The notes: generated by a model not told the origin, from the sequence alone. A DNA stretch of 64,000 nt from Torymus aiolomorphi (GCA_036365515.1 CM070873.1:89888173-89952172); one strand, 5' to 3'; shown: positions 35,111-46,547, numbered from the stretch's first letter. Translations and numbers: made by a program.

Positions 35111-36382
35111 TATAGCTACTACGCCTGAGTTATCCTCGTATATTTTAACAAGATTTTCAAATGTCGTATTAAAGGCGTCTTTTAAGAGATTAATTACAAA
35201 TAATATTTCTGTTGTCGCTTCAGACAATGCAATGTATTCAGCAAATGTTGAATTTTTAGTCACAGTTTTTTGTTTCTGTGCTTTCCAATAGATTATATTT
35301 CCAAACATTCTAATAACAAATCCGGTGGTTGACTTTCTGTCAATGTTATCTCCTGCAAAGTCTGAGTCGACCATACAACCAAGTTTATCCTTATTCGAAT
35401 TACAACAATAAGTCAATTTTAAATGTTTCGTTTTGTATAAGTATTTCAATATTCGCATCGCGTATTTAAAATGTGTTGAATCGTAGCAACTCTGAAATCT
35501 ACTTAAGTAGTTCACGCTGTAAGTTATGTCAGGTCTTGTACCTGTGCTAATATATAATAATTCACCTATTAAATTTCGATATTTTATTGTTTCATCTGCT
35601 TTATTAGCCTGTTCAAGTTTTAAATTTGTCTCCATCGGAGTATCATACAGTTCCGCGTTTTCTAAGTTGTACTTCACAGCCAATGATTCTATATATTTCT
35701 GTTGACTTAAAGTCATTATACCTTTCTTGTTATTATAATCAATGTCGATTCCTATATATGATTTAATTTTTCCTAGATCTTTCATTACAAATCTTTTCAT
35801 TAAAGCAGATTTAACTTCATTGATTCTATCTTTATTTTTACAGCATATTAAGAGATCGTCTACAAATACTAAAATGTATATAGTATCATCGTCTGTATTG
35901 TTTACATATAAACAGTAATCATAATTGCTTCTTATAAACCCGAGTTTACTCACGCATTTATCAAATGTCTCATACCAAGCCTTTGGGCTTTCTCTCCATC
36001 CGTATAGTGCTTTTAATAATTTGCAAACTTTATTTTTTCCGGTTTCATAACCTTGTGGTTCATGAATATAAACTTCTGATTTTACTTTTCCGTTAAGAAA
36101 CGCTGTTTCTACATCCATTTGTTCTATGAACAGATTATTTACGCAACAATGACTTAACAAAATTTTTAATGTTTCCATTTTTCCTACTGACGAATAAACA
36201 TTTTCTTGATATTCTCTTTGTTGGAAACCTCTAACAACTAACCTAGCCTTTAGAGAGTCATCGCTTTTCCTTTTATAGACCCACTTTACATCAATAATCT
36301 TTTTATTTTGAGGTTTCTCAACTACAACCCATGTATTATTTTTCTTTAGGCATTCAATTTCTGAATTCATAGCTTTTTCCAT
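35111..36382 (-). pseudogene. Copia reverse transcriptase-RNase H (5' part)
   Basis: Minus frame with NNTWVVVEKPQNKKIIDVKW, KARLVVRGFQQ, the QMDVETAFLNG catalytic Asp region, ALYGWRESPKAWYE, the YILVFVDDLLICC active site, and RNase H with DSDFAGD, RKSTTGFV and EDNSG. It is cut after the EDNSGVVAIGKF region by the non-LTR element. It joins the integrase frame through a 1-nt frameshift around 36370-36382. Confidence 0.92.
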
Positions 36383-37671
36383 TCTTTAGATTCGCTGGAG
36401 TTTAACGCCTCCTCAAATGTATTCGGTACATTTGCATTTACATAATGTATATAAATATAATGTGCTACAGGGTTTCCGTATCTTTGTACCGGACTTTTCT
36501 TTCTGTTTGATGTTCTTTTAGCATTTAAATTTTCATTTGAACGATTGAAAGCATTATCGAAGTTCTCATTCTCATTTTCAATATTTTCGATTTCATCGTT
36601 ATTATTAATTAAATTTTCATTGTCAAAATCATTTTCAGTCTTATTACTTGTTTCACTACTTGAATCATTTGATTCGTATAAATTTAATTCGATAATGTTT
36701 TCATCGTTAACCTTTTCCAAACAGATTATTTCAGTGCCATCTTCGACAATTTGTACATGTCTGGCATTTATTACCTTATTATTTAACAAGACTCTATAAC
36801 CATTGTGCGTATATCCTACTAATATACCTAATTGGGCTTTATCATCCCATTTTCCTTTTCTCAAAGCTTCTGGTTTTCTAACGAAGACTTTACTTCCGTA
36901 TATTTTTAAGTTTTTTACATTTGGTTTGTTTCCAAAAAATATTTCAAAAGGAGTTTTATTTTCATTTGAGTTGGCTATTATACGGTTTTTCAAATAAGAT
37001 ACTGTTTTAACAATTTCTGGCCAATATCTTAATGGTATTTTGGCCTCTCTTAACAGACATCTGCCTATATCCATAGCTGATCTGTTAAATCTTTCTGCTA
37101 CTCCATTTAATTGATGGACGTAGGGTGGGCAAAGTAATAATTCAATTCCTTTCTCATTGATAAACTGATAAACTTCCTTATTCAAGTACTCTTTGCCATT
37201 ATCGCAATTTAATTTTTTAACTCTTTTATTAAATTTGTTTTCAACTAAATTTACATATTCTTTAAAACAACTTGCAGTCTCTGATTTGCTTTTAATACAA
37301 TAAACTCTACTACATTTACTGTAATCATCAATAAAACTTAGAAAAAATTTTTCTCCATCGGAACCTGTTGTTCTGTGTGAACCATTTAGATCAGTATGAA
37401 TTAACTCTAAAATTTCTGAAGTTTTATTTCTCTCATTTTTAAACGGTACATTAGCCATTTTACTTTGAATACAATTTGCGCATTTCATTTCATTATTTTT
37501 TAATTTATCTGATAAACCATCTACCAATTTATCTTTTACTAACTTGTTTAGATATTGAAAGTTGACATGGCCTAATGCTTTATGCCACTTTTCTTTTTCA
37601 GTTAATTTTACAGAGTTTACATAGACATCATTTTCAAGATCCTTATATATGTAACTTTTCGTAACATACAA
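36367..37671 (-). CDS. Copia integrase
   Basis: HHCC zinc-binding motif (HKALGHVNF ... CANCIQSK) and catalytic core with HTDLNGS (first Asp), NCDNGKEYLN (second Asp) and GVAERFNRS (Glu). The later region carries the Copia KIYGSKVFVRKP block and an Asn/Glu-rich linker. The frame immediately upstream (to about 37800) continues it in another phase with a GISKNLLSV-type stretch, so one frameshift separates it from Gag-protease. Confidence 0.92.
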   Translation of the reverse strand: MYVTKSYIYKDLENDVYVNSVKLTEKEKWHKALGHVNFQYLNKLVKDKLVDGLSDKLKNNEMKCANCIQSKMANVPFKNERNKTSEILELIHTDLNGSHRTTGSDGEKFFLSFIDDYSKCSRVYCIKSKSETASCFKEYVNLVENKFNKRVKKLNCDNGKEYLNKEVYQFINEKGIELLLCPPYVHQLNGVAERFNRSAMDIGRCLLREAKIPLRYWPEIVKTVSYLKNRIIANSNENKTPFEIFFGNKPNVKNLKIYGSKVFVRKPEALRKGKWDDKAQLGILVGYTHNGYRVLLNNKVINARHVQIVEDGTEIICLEKVNDENIIELNLYESNDSSSETSNKTENDFDNENLINNNDEIENIENENENFDNAFNRSNENLNAKRTSNRKKSPVQRYGNPVAHYIYIHYVNANVPNTFEEALNSSESKEWKKL

Positions 37672-37792
37672 ATCATTTATTTTGTTTGCTTCCGCAACTA
37701 ATTCTCTATTTTTGTTATAAATCTTTGCATTATCATTTTTATAAACAATAGTATTATTTCTTGTAATTTTTGCAACGCTTAATAGATTTTTA

Positions 37793-39235
37793 CTAATTCC
37801 TTTTACAAAATAAACGTTTTTTAAAAATTAATTTTTCATTATGATAATTTTTGAAATATGTTTTTATATTGCCTACTTTTGTGGCCTTTAAATTTTTGCC
37901 ATCTGGCAATTTTACTTCAATAGGATTTTTTAATACAATAAATTTTTCATACATTCTCTTATCATTCACAACATGATCAGTGCATCCGCTATCTAACAAC
38001 CAACTGATTTCGTTGAATTTACCATTCTTTTCGCAATTATAATTATAAACATTCGTTTTTCTACTTATATTACCACAATCTTCGCCGAAGCTTGGATTGG
38101 GATAAATAGAAAACTTAGATTCTACTTCACTATAGAACGCATCACTCACAATTTCACTTTTCACTCCGTCGTGATTGACCTTGATCATCCAGGTCTCAGC
38201 TGATGAGTCTTCGCTGGGTTGGCTGGAGTCTTCTTGCCTCTGCTGAGCTACTCCACTGCCATGACCGCGTCCTCTGTAGTTACCTCGTTGATATCCTCGT
38301 TGAGATCCTCGTTGGCCTCGACCTCTGCTCTGCGATGCTCCTCTGCTTTGTGATGCTCCTCTGCTCTGGCTGGCCTGTGGTGGTCTCCAACAGTCCTTTT
38401 TGAAATGACCTCCCCGGCGACAGTTATAACACTGTCCCTTTGTCTTGACGTTGAATGTACTTACATTTTTCCTTTTCTCGTCATCAGGCACTGTCAAATT
38501 TTTTTCTTGAATTTTAGACTTAACATAGTCTACCATTTGTTGAGCTTCTGGGACGAGATCAATGAAACTCCCAATAAAGCTGTAGCTTGCTGATAGTGCT
38601 CTAATTAGATACCGCATTTTTTCTTTTTCTGGTAGTGTGCCTCCAGCTGCTTTAAATTTGTTGCACGCTTGTTCGAACTCTACAAAGAATTCTTCAACTT
38701 TCTCATCATTTTTTAGTTTAATATCTTCTAGTTGACCTCTGCATATTATTTGCAGCACTGTGGATTTAGTAGAGTACATGCTCTTGAATTTTTCCATCAT
38801 TTTGTAAGCTGTATCGCATTCACAAACATATTCTAATTGCTTGTCTGAAATAGTGCTTATTAATATATTTCTTGCTTTTAAATCCTTTTTCTTCCATTCA
38901 TCTGCTTTATCTGTCTCAGCCCGCTCTCTTTCAGCTTGCTCTTTGCACTCTTTATACTCTAATAGAGTCATTAAGCGAAATTTCCAGCTTGCATAGTTTG
39001 CACCATCAAAAATGGGAATTACTATATCTTCGAATTTTGCTTGCTTAGGCATCTCGACTTTTTTTAACTTAATATCTTCATACACTTTTATTACTTTATT
39101 TAGCGTAATTATTTTCTGCACTATTTTCACAAAACGTTTTTCGGCAATCTTTTTCGCAATTATTTCTTTGCTTTCGTATTCAATGTCTTCTAGTATTACT
39201 TCTTCTTTGGTTTTCACTTGTCCTTTAGTGTCCAT
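37793..39235 (-). CDS. Copia Gag and protease
   Basis: Starts MDTKGQVKTKEEVILED near the 5' LTR. A UBN2/Gag-like helical domain spans about residues 70-250 (IFDGANYASWKFRLMTLLEY, YLIRALSASY), then a CCHC knuckle CYNCRRGGHFKKDC, a triplicated ASQSRG and RGG-rich run, and the aspartic protease motif WLLDSGCTDHVVND near residue 420. 480 codons, intact until the frameshift at about 37800. Confidence 0.92.
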   Translation of the reverse strand: MDTKGQVKTKEEVILEDIEYESKEIIAKKIAEKRFVKIVQKIITLNKVIKVYEDIKLKKVEMPKQAKFEDIVIPIFDGANYASWKFRLMTLLEYKECKEQAERERAETDKADEWKKKDLKARNILISTISDKQLEYVCECDTAYKMMEKFKSMYSTKSTVLQIICRGQLEDIKLKNDEKVEEFFVEFEQACNKFKAAGGTLPEKEKMRYLIRALSASYSFIGSFIDLVPEAQQMVDYVKSKIQEKNLTVPDDEKRKNVSTFNVKTKGQCYNCRRGGHFKKDCWRPPQASQSRGASQSRGASQSRGRGQRGSQRGYQRGNYRGRGHGSGVAQQRQEDSSQPSEDSSAETWMIKVNHDGVKSEIVSDAFYSEVESKFSIYPNPSFGEDCGNISRKTNVYNYNCEKNGKFNEISWLLDSGCTDHVVNDKRMYEKFIVLKNPIEVKLPDGKNLKATKVGNIKTYFKNYHNEKLIFKKRLFCKRN

Positions 39236-39570
39236 TTACCACGTGTATAATCTCAAATTCTGCCACGTGCTCTATTCTTGCACCGTGCAGCGTGCTTCAC
39301 ACAAGAAATCTAATCTGCTCGCATCGGCTTGAATTATTCATAAATTTTTCAAAAATCTTTCTTCTATCACTTATAGAAATATTCTATTATTTATTCACAC
39401 TTGTATTTTTCTTACTTTTGCACTTTTCCTTCAATATTTTTCACAGTTAAACTTTTCGCGAGCTGCGTGCTTTTTCTCTTCCTACGGCAAGGCTGCCACA
39501 ATACTCGCCGAGGCTTGTATTGAGTCAGTCTTTTTGTTTTGTCACTTACCAACCACGCGCTCTGCTACCA

Positions 39571-39888
39571 TGTTGGATGTCGTGGTGAGGTTAATTAGAA
39601 CTCTTTTATTAATACTTAAAGAAAGACTAGTTTATTGAAGGTATAACAATTATAATCGGCGCTTGCCTGCGCCATGCGCGAGATGTTACATGCTGGGCGT
39701 CCGAGACTAGAGAGAGAGTATAGCGCCTCGCTCGCTGCTGCTCGAGCTACCTTCTTACTCACAGACACACTAGGGAGGGGAGACTTACATGTGTGCATAC
39801 ATGTGTCGCGCGCGCTGTCTGTATTGTAATGGAACTTGAACTCGCTGAGGTTCCTTTCGCACAATGTATATGTATCACATTCCCAACA
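39571..39888 (-). repeat. Copia 5' LTR
   Basis: 318 bp, TGTTGG...CCAACA. Followed on the minus strand directly by TGGTAGCAGAG, the primer binding site. Confidence 0.92.
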
Positions 39889-40081
39889 AAAACTTTTACA
39901 TTACTTTCGGCAGAATAAAAATTATTATTTCAAAAAGTAAAATTTGCTTTCTAAATCTTAAAAAGTACTATTTAAAATAGTAAAAATTAACACAAGTTGA
40001 GTATGTCCCAGCACTACACTGAAAAATAATAAATTTTCTTATTAAAATAATAAATTTTACTCAAAAATTTTTCTCCGTGTA

Positions 40082-40713
40082 TGTGCGCGTCCCAGTTACG
40101 ATGATCGGCCCCCACAAATGCGGCGTTCATAGTTTTTGAAGTCCTGTTACACCGTATTTTTCCAGTATTTTTGGGAGTGTTTGATTATCAAACTCACGCC
40201 CATTATCGGTTAATAAATATTCCGGCGTCTCCCATCGAAACAAGATTAATTCCTCAAACTCACGCGCCACTGATTTTCCATCTGCTTTCCTAATCGGTTT
40301 TAATTATACCCACCTTGTAAATAAATTCTGAACACGATTAAGTACTTCATTTGGCTTTTACTCGATGGAAACTCCATTAAATCTGCATCTACTACAACCC
40401 ACGGCCTTTCTATTATTCTGCTACCCATCAAGCCCTGCGCTCCCGTCTGTGCTACCTTATACCTTTGGCACTGCTCGCACGCTCGTACAAAATTCCTAAC
40501 ATCGTAGTAGATACCCTTCCAATAGTACTCTCGCGCTATACGATCGTAGTTTTTCTCTATACCGAGGTGCCCCGAAGACGGTGCACAGTGCGCGTCTGAC
40601 ATAACTCGCTCTCTTAATTCGACAGGCAACACTAATTTTAATTTCTCCTCGTGGCTTATGATCGGATCTAGGAGCGGATCCTCGCGATACCTATACAGGT
40701 TTCCCTCGTCCAC
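40082..40713 (-). pseudogene. Ty3/gypsy integrase N-terminal half
   Basis: The minus frame starting near 40713 (NLYRYREDPLLDP) holds the gypsy H2C2 finger: HCAPSSGHLGIEKNYDRIAR and CEQCQRYK, then the start of the catalytic core (DADLMEFP), followed after a frameshift near 40310 by a LLTDNGREFDN second-Asp motif. It ends at the TA next to the long-TIR element, with its continuation at 23879-23388. Its other side is also cut by a CACGGAG terminus at 40716. Confidence 0.8.
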
Positions 40714-41271
40714 TACACGGAGAAAAAATACCGTTGCGTTTACTCAAAACTTCAGTAAGCTTAACCTGAGTTAATAAGTAACTGAGTATCGAGTAAACCT
40801 AATCTTAGTTGATCGCGTAGTTTTAACTTAACTGATTTACGCTAGAGCCCTCGGACTGCAGTCAAGTAGAATCTACTGAAGTCTCCCGTTGATTCGACTA
40901 GATTACTACAGTCGTGTCCTTTCATATGTTAAGATAATTCGTAAATGAAGATCTTGCATTATACATAATTTCTATTTGTTATTTTAGTCAATAGTAAAAT
41001 TAATTATATGTCCGAAAGGAACTATTGATTTTAATAAAATATATATTATACACAATGCATAAATAAGTGTATACTTAATGTATTCGCACTTTGAATACAG
41101 GTCTGAAAGTGCAGATCTATGAAATGATAAATAAAAATGCTTTTATTATAAATAAATTTTTACATTCTATTTATTTTATTACTTATTTTGAAATTTTATG
41201 ATTCATAAGGGTGTTACAATTGTGATAATAAAATATCTTTTTGGTGGAAAATATTCAAAAGTATATTTATT

Positions 41272-42623
41272 TTACAAAATACATCGAGTAGCAATATACA
41301 AACTTTTTTCGTTTTCAAATTTTAAACAGGGAAGTGTATCTGGCAAAGAAGTAACGTTTTTAACAATATATTTTATAGTATTTTCTGATTTGATCTTATA
41401 AGCAAAAACATGCTCATTAAAATATTCATTTTCATATTCTTTCATTTGCAAATGTACACTATGTTCTTTAATGAATATTTTAACTATTTCTCCAAAGTAA
41501 AGGCGATCTTCTGCTATTTTTGTCACGAAAACCATGCCAGTTTGACATTCTACACCGCGAAAATGCATTCTACTCGTAGAAAATATTTCTTTAGAGTGTG
41601 CATCACCTGGAAAATATCGTTTTAAATCTAAAGTATCAATTGTTTCATAAGAGTTATATTCTAAATCATTCGTGGAATAGCATTTACTGATTTTCAAATA
41701 TACTAATCTCAGTTGAATTTTGATACCAATAGATAAAAGTAGATTTTGTGTACCGCTAATAGCATTCGAGATTGATTTTAATTGTTTATGCTTCGACTCA
41801 TATCTCATACACCATGTGTATATCAACGGACCATATTTTCGAAGTGACTGTGCTAGATGAGTCATGTTATGAAATTTGAATTTAAGTTGGCCATACAGAT
41901 CTATATATAATGATAAAAATTCAGTAACGATTAATTCTAATTGCATAATATGAGGTTCATCTATTTGCGGAGATGTTACAATAGCAACGATTTTTCGGAG
42001 GAGTGTGTATAATTCCCAAGTATGATTCTCCTCTTCAACTTTAAAGCCAACAAGTAAGCCTAAATATCGGCAGAAGCAAATCATTTCGGCCGCTGACATT
42101 TTTAATTTCTTTTTAGTTAGATGCTCCCGTTGAATGATTGGAATCATATTTGAACTTTCTAATGGGCCGTACGGAAATGTTTGTATTCTATAATTCAAAT
42201 ATTATTCTAATGTAAACAATTCTTGTTTATAAATTAAATCGTTTAGAATATGTATAAGAGTATAATGAGCTGTTCCTTCGAATATGTCATGCATCACGTC
42301 TAGTGATATATTGTCACACACATGAAATCCACTAACTTGGTGAAATACACATTCTTCTTTTAGACCAGTTTCTGACGGATTCAATTTCTTTAAATCATCA
42401 TTATATGATTGCTGAGTCCTTAATGGATCTGTATTTTCTCTCACTGACTGGCGTATACTATTGATACTTTCATTACATTTTTTGCTATCCTTATTGAAGA
42501 TTCAGTTTTTAATTCCATTGTTAGTGGTTGCCTTTCTTGTAGTAGTTTTCGTTCCTTATATTCGTCTAGAATTCGCTTAGAAGTGGCATTCTCCACTACT
42601 TTTGCCAAAGCCTTACGTTGTTT
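41272..42623 (-). pseudogene. DDE transposase relic (DxMHDxxEG type, EnSpm/CMC-like)
   Basis: The exon starts after a CTTTCAG acceptor (42624-42630) with KQRKALAKVVENATSKRILD. After a 1-nt frameshift near 42480 it continues with ETGLKEECVF, HVCDNISLDVMHDIFEGTAH (the catalytic-looking DxMHDxxEG), NYRIQTFPYG, AEMICFCRYLGLLVG, KFHNMTHLAQSLRKYGPL and WCMRYESKHKQLKS. This order is typical of a large group of uncharacterised arthropod transposases. A stop at about 42203 and the frameshift break it. The rest to 41272 is open. Role: cut-and-paste transposase, now inactive here. Superfamily placement is tentative. Confidence 0.65.
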
Positions 42624-43221
42624 CTGAAAGTACAAAGAGGATTAATGTTTAGATGTGCGTATTTTGTTTTATAAACAAAAAATTGATAATCGAGAATCTC
42701 GATAATTTCGTTAATTTTAGCAAAATGAAATTTTTTTTATAAAGTAAAAATCTCTAATAATTTTGAGTAACTTTTTATAAATATTATAATAAACTTATAA
42801 TAATGTTGTCTTAACCCCTTAATATTTTTCAGATCCTTTGCATTGTTGTTACTAGAGCTCCTCTTGTTTATTTTTGTTCTCTTATTTTTTATTTTAATAT
42901 TTTCTGTATCTTTACTATTACCATTATCTTTCACATCTTCATCGGTATTTCCAGTATCTTCTCCATCTTCATCGTTATTTACATTATCTTCTCCATCTTC
43001 ATCGTTATCTCCATTATCTTCTCCATCTTCACCATTACATTCTTTATGTTTGTTACCTCCACAGCTATTTTCTCAATCTTCCGCATCTTTACAGTTACTT
43101 TCTATATCTTCGGCTTCTGTGTCAATACTTTCTTCATCTTCATAGGAATCATAAGCGCTTTTGTTTAATTTACGAAAAGAAGGTGTCTTTGATTTCAAAG
43201 TTTCTACCTCTTTGATACCAC

Positions 43222-44120
43222 CTATTCATATAAATAAATCATGTATTTACTTTCATACACTTATATATTTAAAGATTAAATCAAAATCTACATTTAAAAC
43301 ATAAAAACATTAAAAGTCAAGACCTCAATCGAATTCGCGGTGTAAAAAATATACAAATTCTTATATCTTAACTGTAGAATACAATTAAAATGATTTTATA
43401 ACCATAACTTTTACAATAAATTGAAGTAAAATATTAATAGAATAGATAGCTACAAATATAATATTATAATAATAAACTAGAATTTTATAGTAATATAATA
43501 TTTCACATAGCTAAATGTAATTGATTAAATACTTTTAGAATGTCAGTTATATTTTATTATCAAATTTTATAAATTTTTATTGAATTTCTGTTGCGAGCGT
43601 TATGAAATTTTATTGAAAATCAAACTAAATATTGTAAATTAAAACTGCATTGAAACTGTTACTTTAACTGTAGTTTATCGCATAAGAAATTTTAAATTAT
43701 AACTAACCTACGTACCTTCACAAGTTATTAATATATTTTATCAAATAATATATGATCTAATTCAAAGTTTTGTACCAATAAAAGAAACAAAAATAAAAGA
43801 TATATTTATAAATTATTCGACTTAAAAAAAAAAATAAAATATTATTTAAGATTATAGCCCCATAAAAGTCATATATCAATATTACATATTGTATATGTTT
43901 ATTCATAGGTGGCCCAATAATAGAAATCAAATAGCTCTAACAATAACACATATGCATATGACTATAGCTCTGATTTAATTTTCGGAAACTTTACTTATTA
44001 CAACAACATAGATTAGAACGATGAAACAACAATATTACAATGTTATAACCAAATCTCAATTATAATATCAGTAGAGCACTACTTTCAAAAGAAGTCTTGC
44101 GAGTAAGTGTATTTAATAAA
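43222..44120. other. AT-rich intron sequence
   Basis: Remaining part of the intron of the acidic ORF. No frame or repeat of note. It runs up to the CTTAC duplication that flanks the Copia. Confidence 0.5.
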
Positions 44121-44125
44121 CTTAC

Positions 44126-44382
44126 TGTTAGGAAATGAGTAGTGGATGGGACACAGGGCTTCTTCAAATAAGCCACTCTCTTGTGAACAGTAACAACGGT
44201 GAACTTTATTAACTTGAGTACAGCTCTCTCTCTTTACAACTGCTCCTGGCAGAGGACGGCGGACGAGTGAGCTCCCGCTTCGGCCGCTCGCTCTCGCTAG
44301 CTTGCGCCTCGCTATACGCGAGATGGCGCTACGTATTCATTCTCTCTCATACGTCGACATAAATGTACCTTATATTCTAACA
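44126..44382 (-). repeat. 3' LTR of the young Copia
   Basis: TGTTAGG...TCTAACA, 257 bp, identical to 46548-46804 by eye. Confidence 0.93.
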
Positions 44383-44410
44383 CGCCTCCTTACATTTATG
44401 TTTCTCGCAA

Positions 44411-45545
44411 TTACAATAGTCTTGAAATTAAATTCAATAAACTTCTCAAATTTTCAAATCTTACTCGTCCAAGAGCCTTTGTCAAAATATCTGCAACATT
44501 TTTCTCTGTACTAACCTTAACAATATCAATTAAACCTTTCTCATAATTCTCGTTTACAAAATGATAATGTACTTCGATGTACTTAGATTTTTTAGTAAAA
44601 TTACCGTACTTGGCAATAATCACAGCGCCTGAATTATCCTCATAAACATTTACTGGTTTCTCAATTTCTACATTAAAGCTATTTAACAAATCTCTTATTA
44701 ATAAAATTTCACTTACTGCTTCCGACAGTGCAACATACTCTGCAGCTGTTGAAGACTTCGTTATACTTCCTTGTTTCCTTGATTTCCAATGAATCACATT
44801 ACCAAATAACTTTATAACATATCCAGTCGTTGACTTTCTATCATTACAATCTCCTGCCCAATCGGCATCAACATAACATTCAAGAACATCTGCTTTATCA
44901 TTTTTCTTGTAACTTAATTTTAAATCTTTAGTCAAATACAAATATTTTAAAATTCTTAATGCATATTTATAGTGAGTTTCATCGTAACAGTTTTGGAATC
45001 TACTTAAATAATTAACACTGTAACTCACATCTAATCTAGTTCCTGAACTAATATACAAAAGTGCTCCTATTAAATTTCTATATTTTAAATTCTCATTTAT
45101 TTCGTGAGCAAGTTCTAGTTTCAAATTTTGTTCCATAGGAGTCTCATATAATTTAGCTTCTTCAATCTGATATTTTCTAGCTAGTGATTCAATATACTTT
45201 TCTTGATCTAAAGACATCTCATTTTTCTTTTCATCATATTCAATATTAATTCCTAAATACATACTCACTTTTCCTAAATCTTTCATCTGAAATCTTTCTT
45301 TGAGTAAACCTTTTATCAAATCTAAATTGTGTCTATTTTTACAGCAAATCAAAAGATCGTCTACAAATATAATCAAATATATAATCTCATCCTTTTGTTT
45401 CAAAGTATACAAACAATAATCATTTTTGCTTCTCGCGAATCCTAATGATTTTAAATAATCATCCAAACACTCGTACCACGCTCTCGGACTCTCACGCAGA
45501 CCATACAATGCTTTATTCAACATACACACTCTTTCAGTTCCATCC
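44411..45545 (-). CDS. Copia RT-RNase H fragment (N-terminally truncated)
   Basis: From about 45540 the frame reads VCMLNKALYGLRESPRAWYE, IYLIIFVDDLLICC (RT active site), MYLGINIEYD, YRNLIGALLYISSGTRLDVS, RNase H motifs DADWAGDCNDRKSTTGYVIK, TKSSTAAEYVALSEAV, EDNSGAV and a complete C-terminus (NVADILTKAL). The frame is uninterrupted to its stop 28 bp before the LTR. The upstream part of the same frame to 45796 is antisense-like read-through of the Gag frame and is not protein evidence. Confidence 0.9.
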
Positions 45546-46457
45546 TCACTGTTGGTAGGCTCCGCGCCCGCTCGCGCCTCCTCGCTGTTGCGAGTAGGCT
45601 CTGCCGTTGCCCCCTCCTCTCTGTGGCGCGCGACTCTGTCCGCTTCGTCGCTGGGGCGTCCCTCGATTCCACGAATTGTTTTTGGTTGGGCACTCATACT
45701 GTATGTGTCCGACACCACCACATACATAACATGTCTTTTTGTTTTCTTGGTATTTATCCTTTTCAAGCATAAACGCGTTTGATCTTGAATTTTCACTTGT
45801 ACTTTTTTGTTTTTGTTCAGCCATCTTAATTTTGTTTTTCACATAATCTACGTTTTGTTCTTCTTCTTTTATTACATCTATTAAATCTCCTATATGACTC
45901 ATCGAATCCGGCAATGTCCTCAACATGTAATTCATCTTTTCTTTCTCTGTCACATTTGCACCAGCTTCTTTCAATTCGTTCACTGATTTTTCAAATTCAT
46001 TAAAGAAATCTGTTGAGTTTTTAAAATCTTTTAACTTCAAATTTTCCAATTTATTTCTACACATTATCTGGAGAGCTGTCGATTTTTTCAAATATGTGCT
46101 ATCAAATTTTCTCATAATATCAAACGCCGTTTCTTTGTCACTTATCAATTCCATTTGATTATTTGAAATCGCACTATAAATATAATTAATAGCTTGCACA
46201 TCTTTTTCGTCCCAATCAACTTTGTCTGCTTCCACTTTTGCACGTGTAACTACAATCTCACACTTTTTCATTTTTAGAAACATTAATATGCGTTTCTTCC
46301 AATTTTTGTATTCTTGTCCATCAAAAATCGGTATTTTTACTTCCTGCATGTTTTCTTTCTTTTCAGTCTCTTTAGTCTCAATTTCGAAAAACTCTTCTTC
46401 ACTTTTAGTTTCACTTACGTGTTCACACTTTATCTTAGATTCTTCTTTTACGCTCAT
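45546..46457 (-). CDS. Copia Gag (young element)
   Basis: Probable start at the MSVKEESKIKCEHVSE methionine (about 46457); an in-frame upstream ATG at 46529 is also possible. Helical Gag domain (IPIFDGQEYKNWKKRILMFL, YMLRTLPDSM), CCHC knuckle CYVCGGVGHIQYEC, then an Arg/Gly/Gln-rich tail where the deletion junction brings in RT sequence. The frame is intact. Confidence 0.9.
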   Translation of the reverse strand: MSVKEESKIKCEHVSETKSEEEFFEIETKETEKKENMQEVKIPIFDGQEYKNWKKRILMFLKMKKCEIVVTRAKVEADKVDWDEKDVQAINYIYSAISNNQMELISDKETAFDIMRKFDSTYLKKSTALQIMCRNKLENLKLKDFKNSTDFFNEFEKSVNELKEAGANVTEKEKMNYMLRTLPDSMSHIGDLIDVIKEEEQNVDYVKNKIKMAEQKQKSTSENSRSNAFMLEKDKYQENKKTCYVCGGVGHIQYECPTKNNSWNRGTPQRRSGQSRAPQRGGGNGRAYSQQRGGASGRGAYQQ

Positions 46458-46547
46458 GCGTCTTCCTTTGTTCTTGCGGCAAGCTGCCACAATACTCACC
46501 GAGGTTTGTATTGAGTCAGAATCAAACAACCACGAACACTGCTACCA

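Larger units (their letters stand above)
27368..39888 (-). mobile_element. Full Copia (Ty1/copia) element, ~5.3 kb net, expanded to 12.5 kb by insertions
   Basis: LTRs 27368-27687 and 39571-39888 differ by about seven substitutions and a 2-bp indel. A 5-bp duplication AAAAC flanks the whole (27363-27367, 39889-39893). Transcription is to the left. A primer site TGGTAGCAGAG (minus strand, just inside 39571) complements the 3' end of initiator tRNA-Met, and a purine-rich tract (GTAGGAGGCGCG) precedes the 3' LTR. Order: Gag-protease, integrase, RT-RNase H. It carries a foldback (27703-29624) and a non-LTR element (29845-35100) and has small frameshifts, so it is dead. Confidence 0.92.
23882..40079. 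mobile_element. Long-TIR, TA-flanked DNA element split to 16.2 kb by nested insertions
   Basis: The ends are CATGGAGAAAAATTTTTGAG and the inverted CTCAAAAATTTTTCTCCGTG, with TA on both sides (23880-23881, 40080-40081). The inverted arms are long: the left arm 23882-24573 pairs with 26281-26534, 27151-27367 and 39894-40079, which are the pieces of the right arm left after later insertions. Removing the solo LTR (26539-27146) and the Copia element (27368-39888) leaves an element of about 3 kb with ~690-bp arms and no transposase, so it is non-autonomous. Two-bp TA duplication and CAC-starting ends fit an animal EnSpm/CACTA-type or other 2-bp-duplicating family (inference). Host: the gypsy integrase gene. 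Confidence 0.85.
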
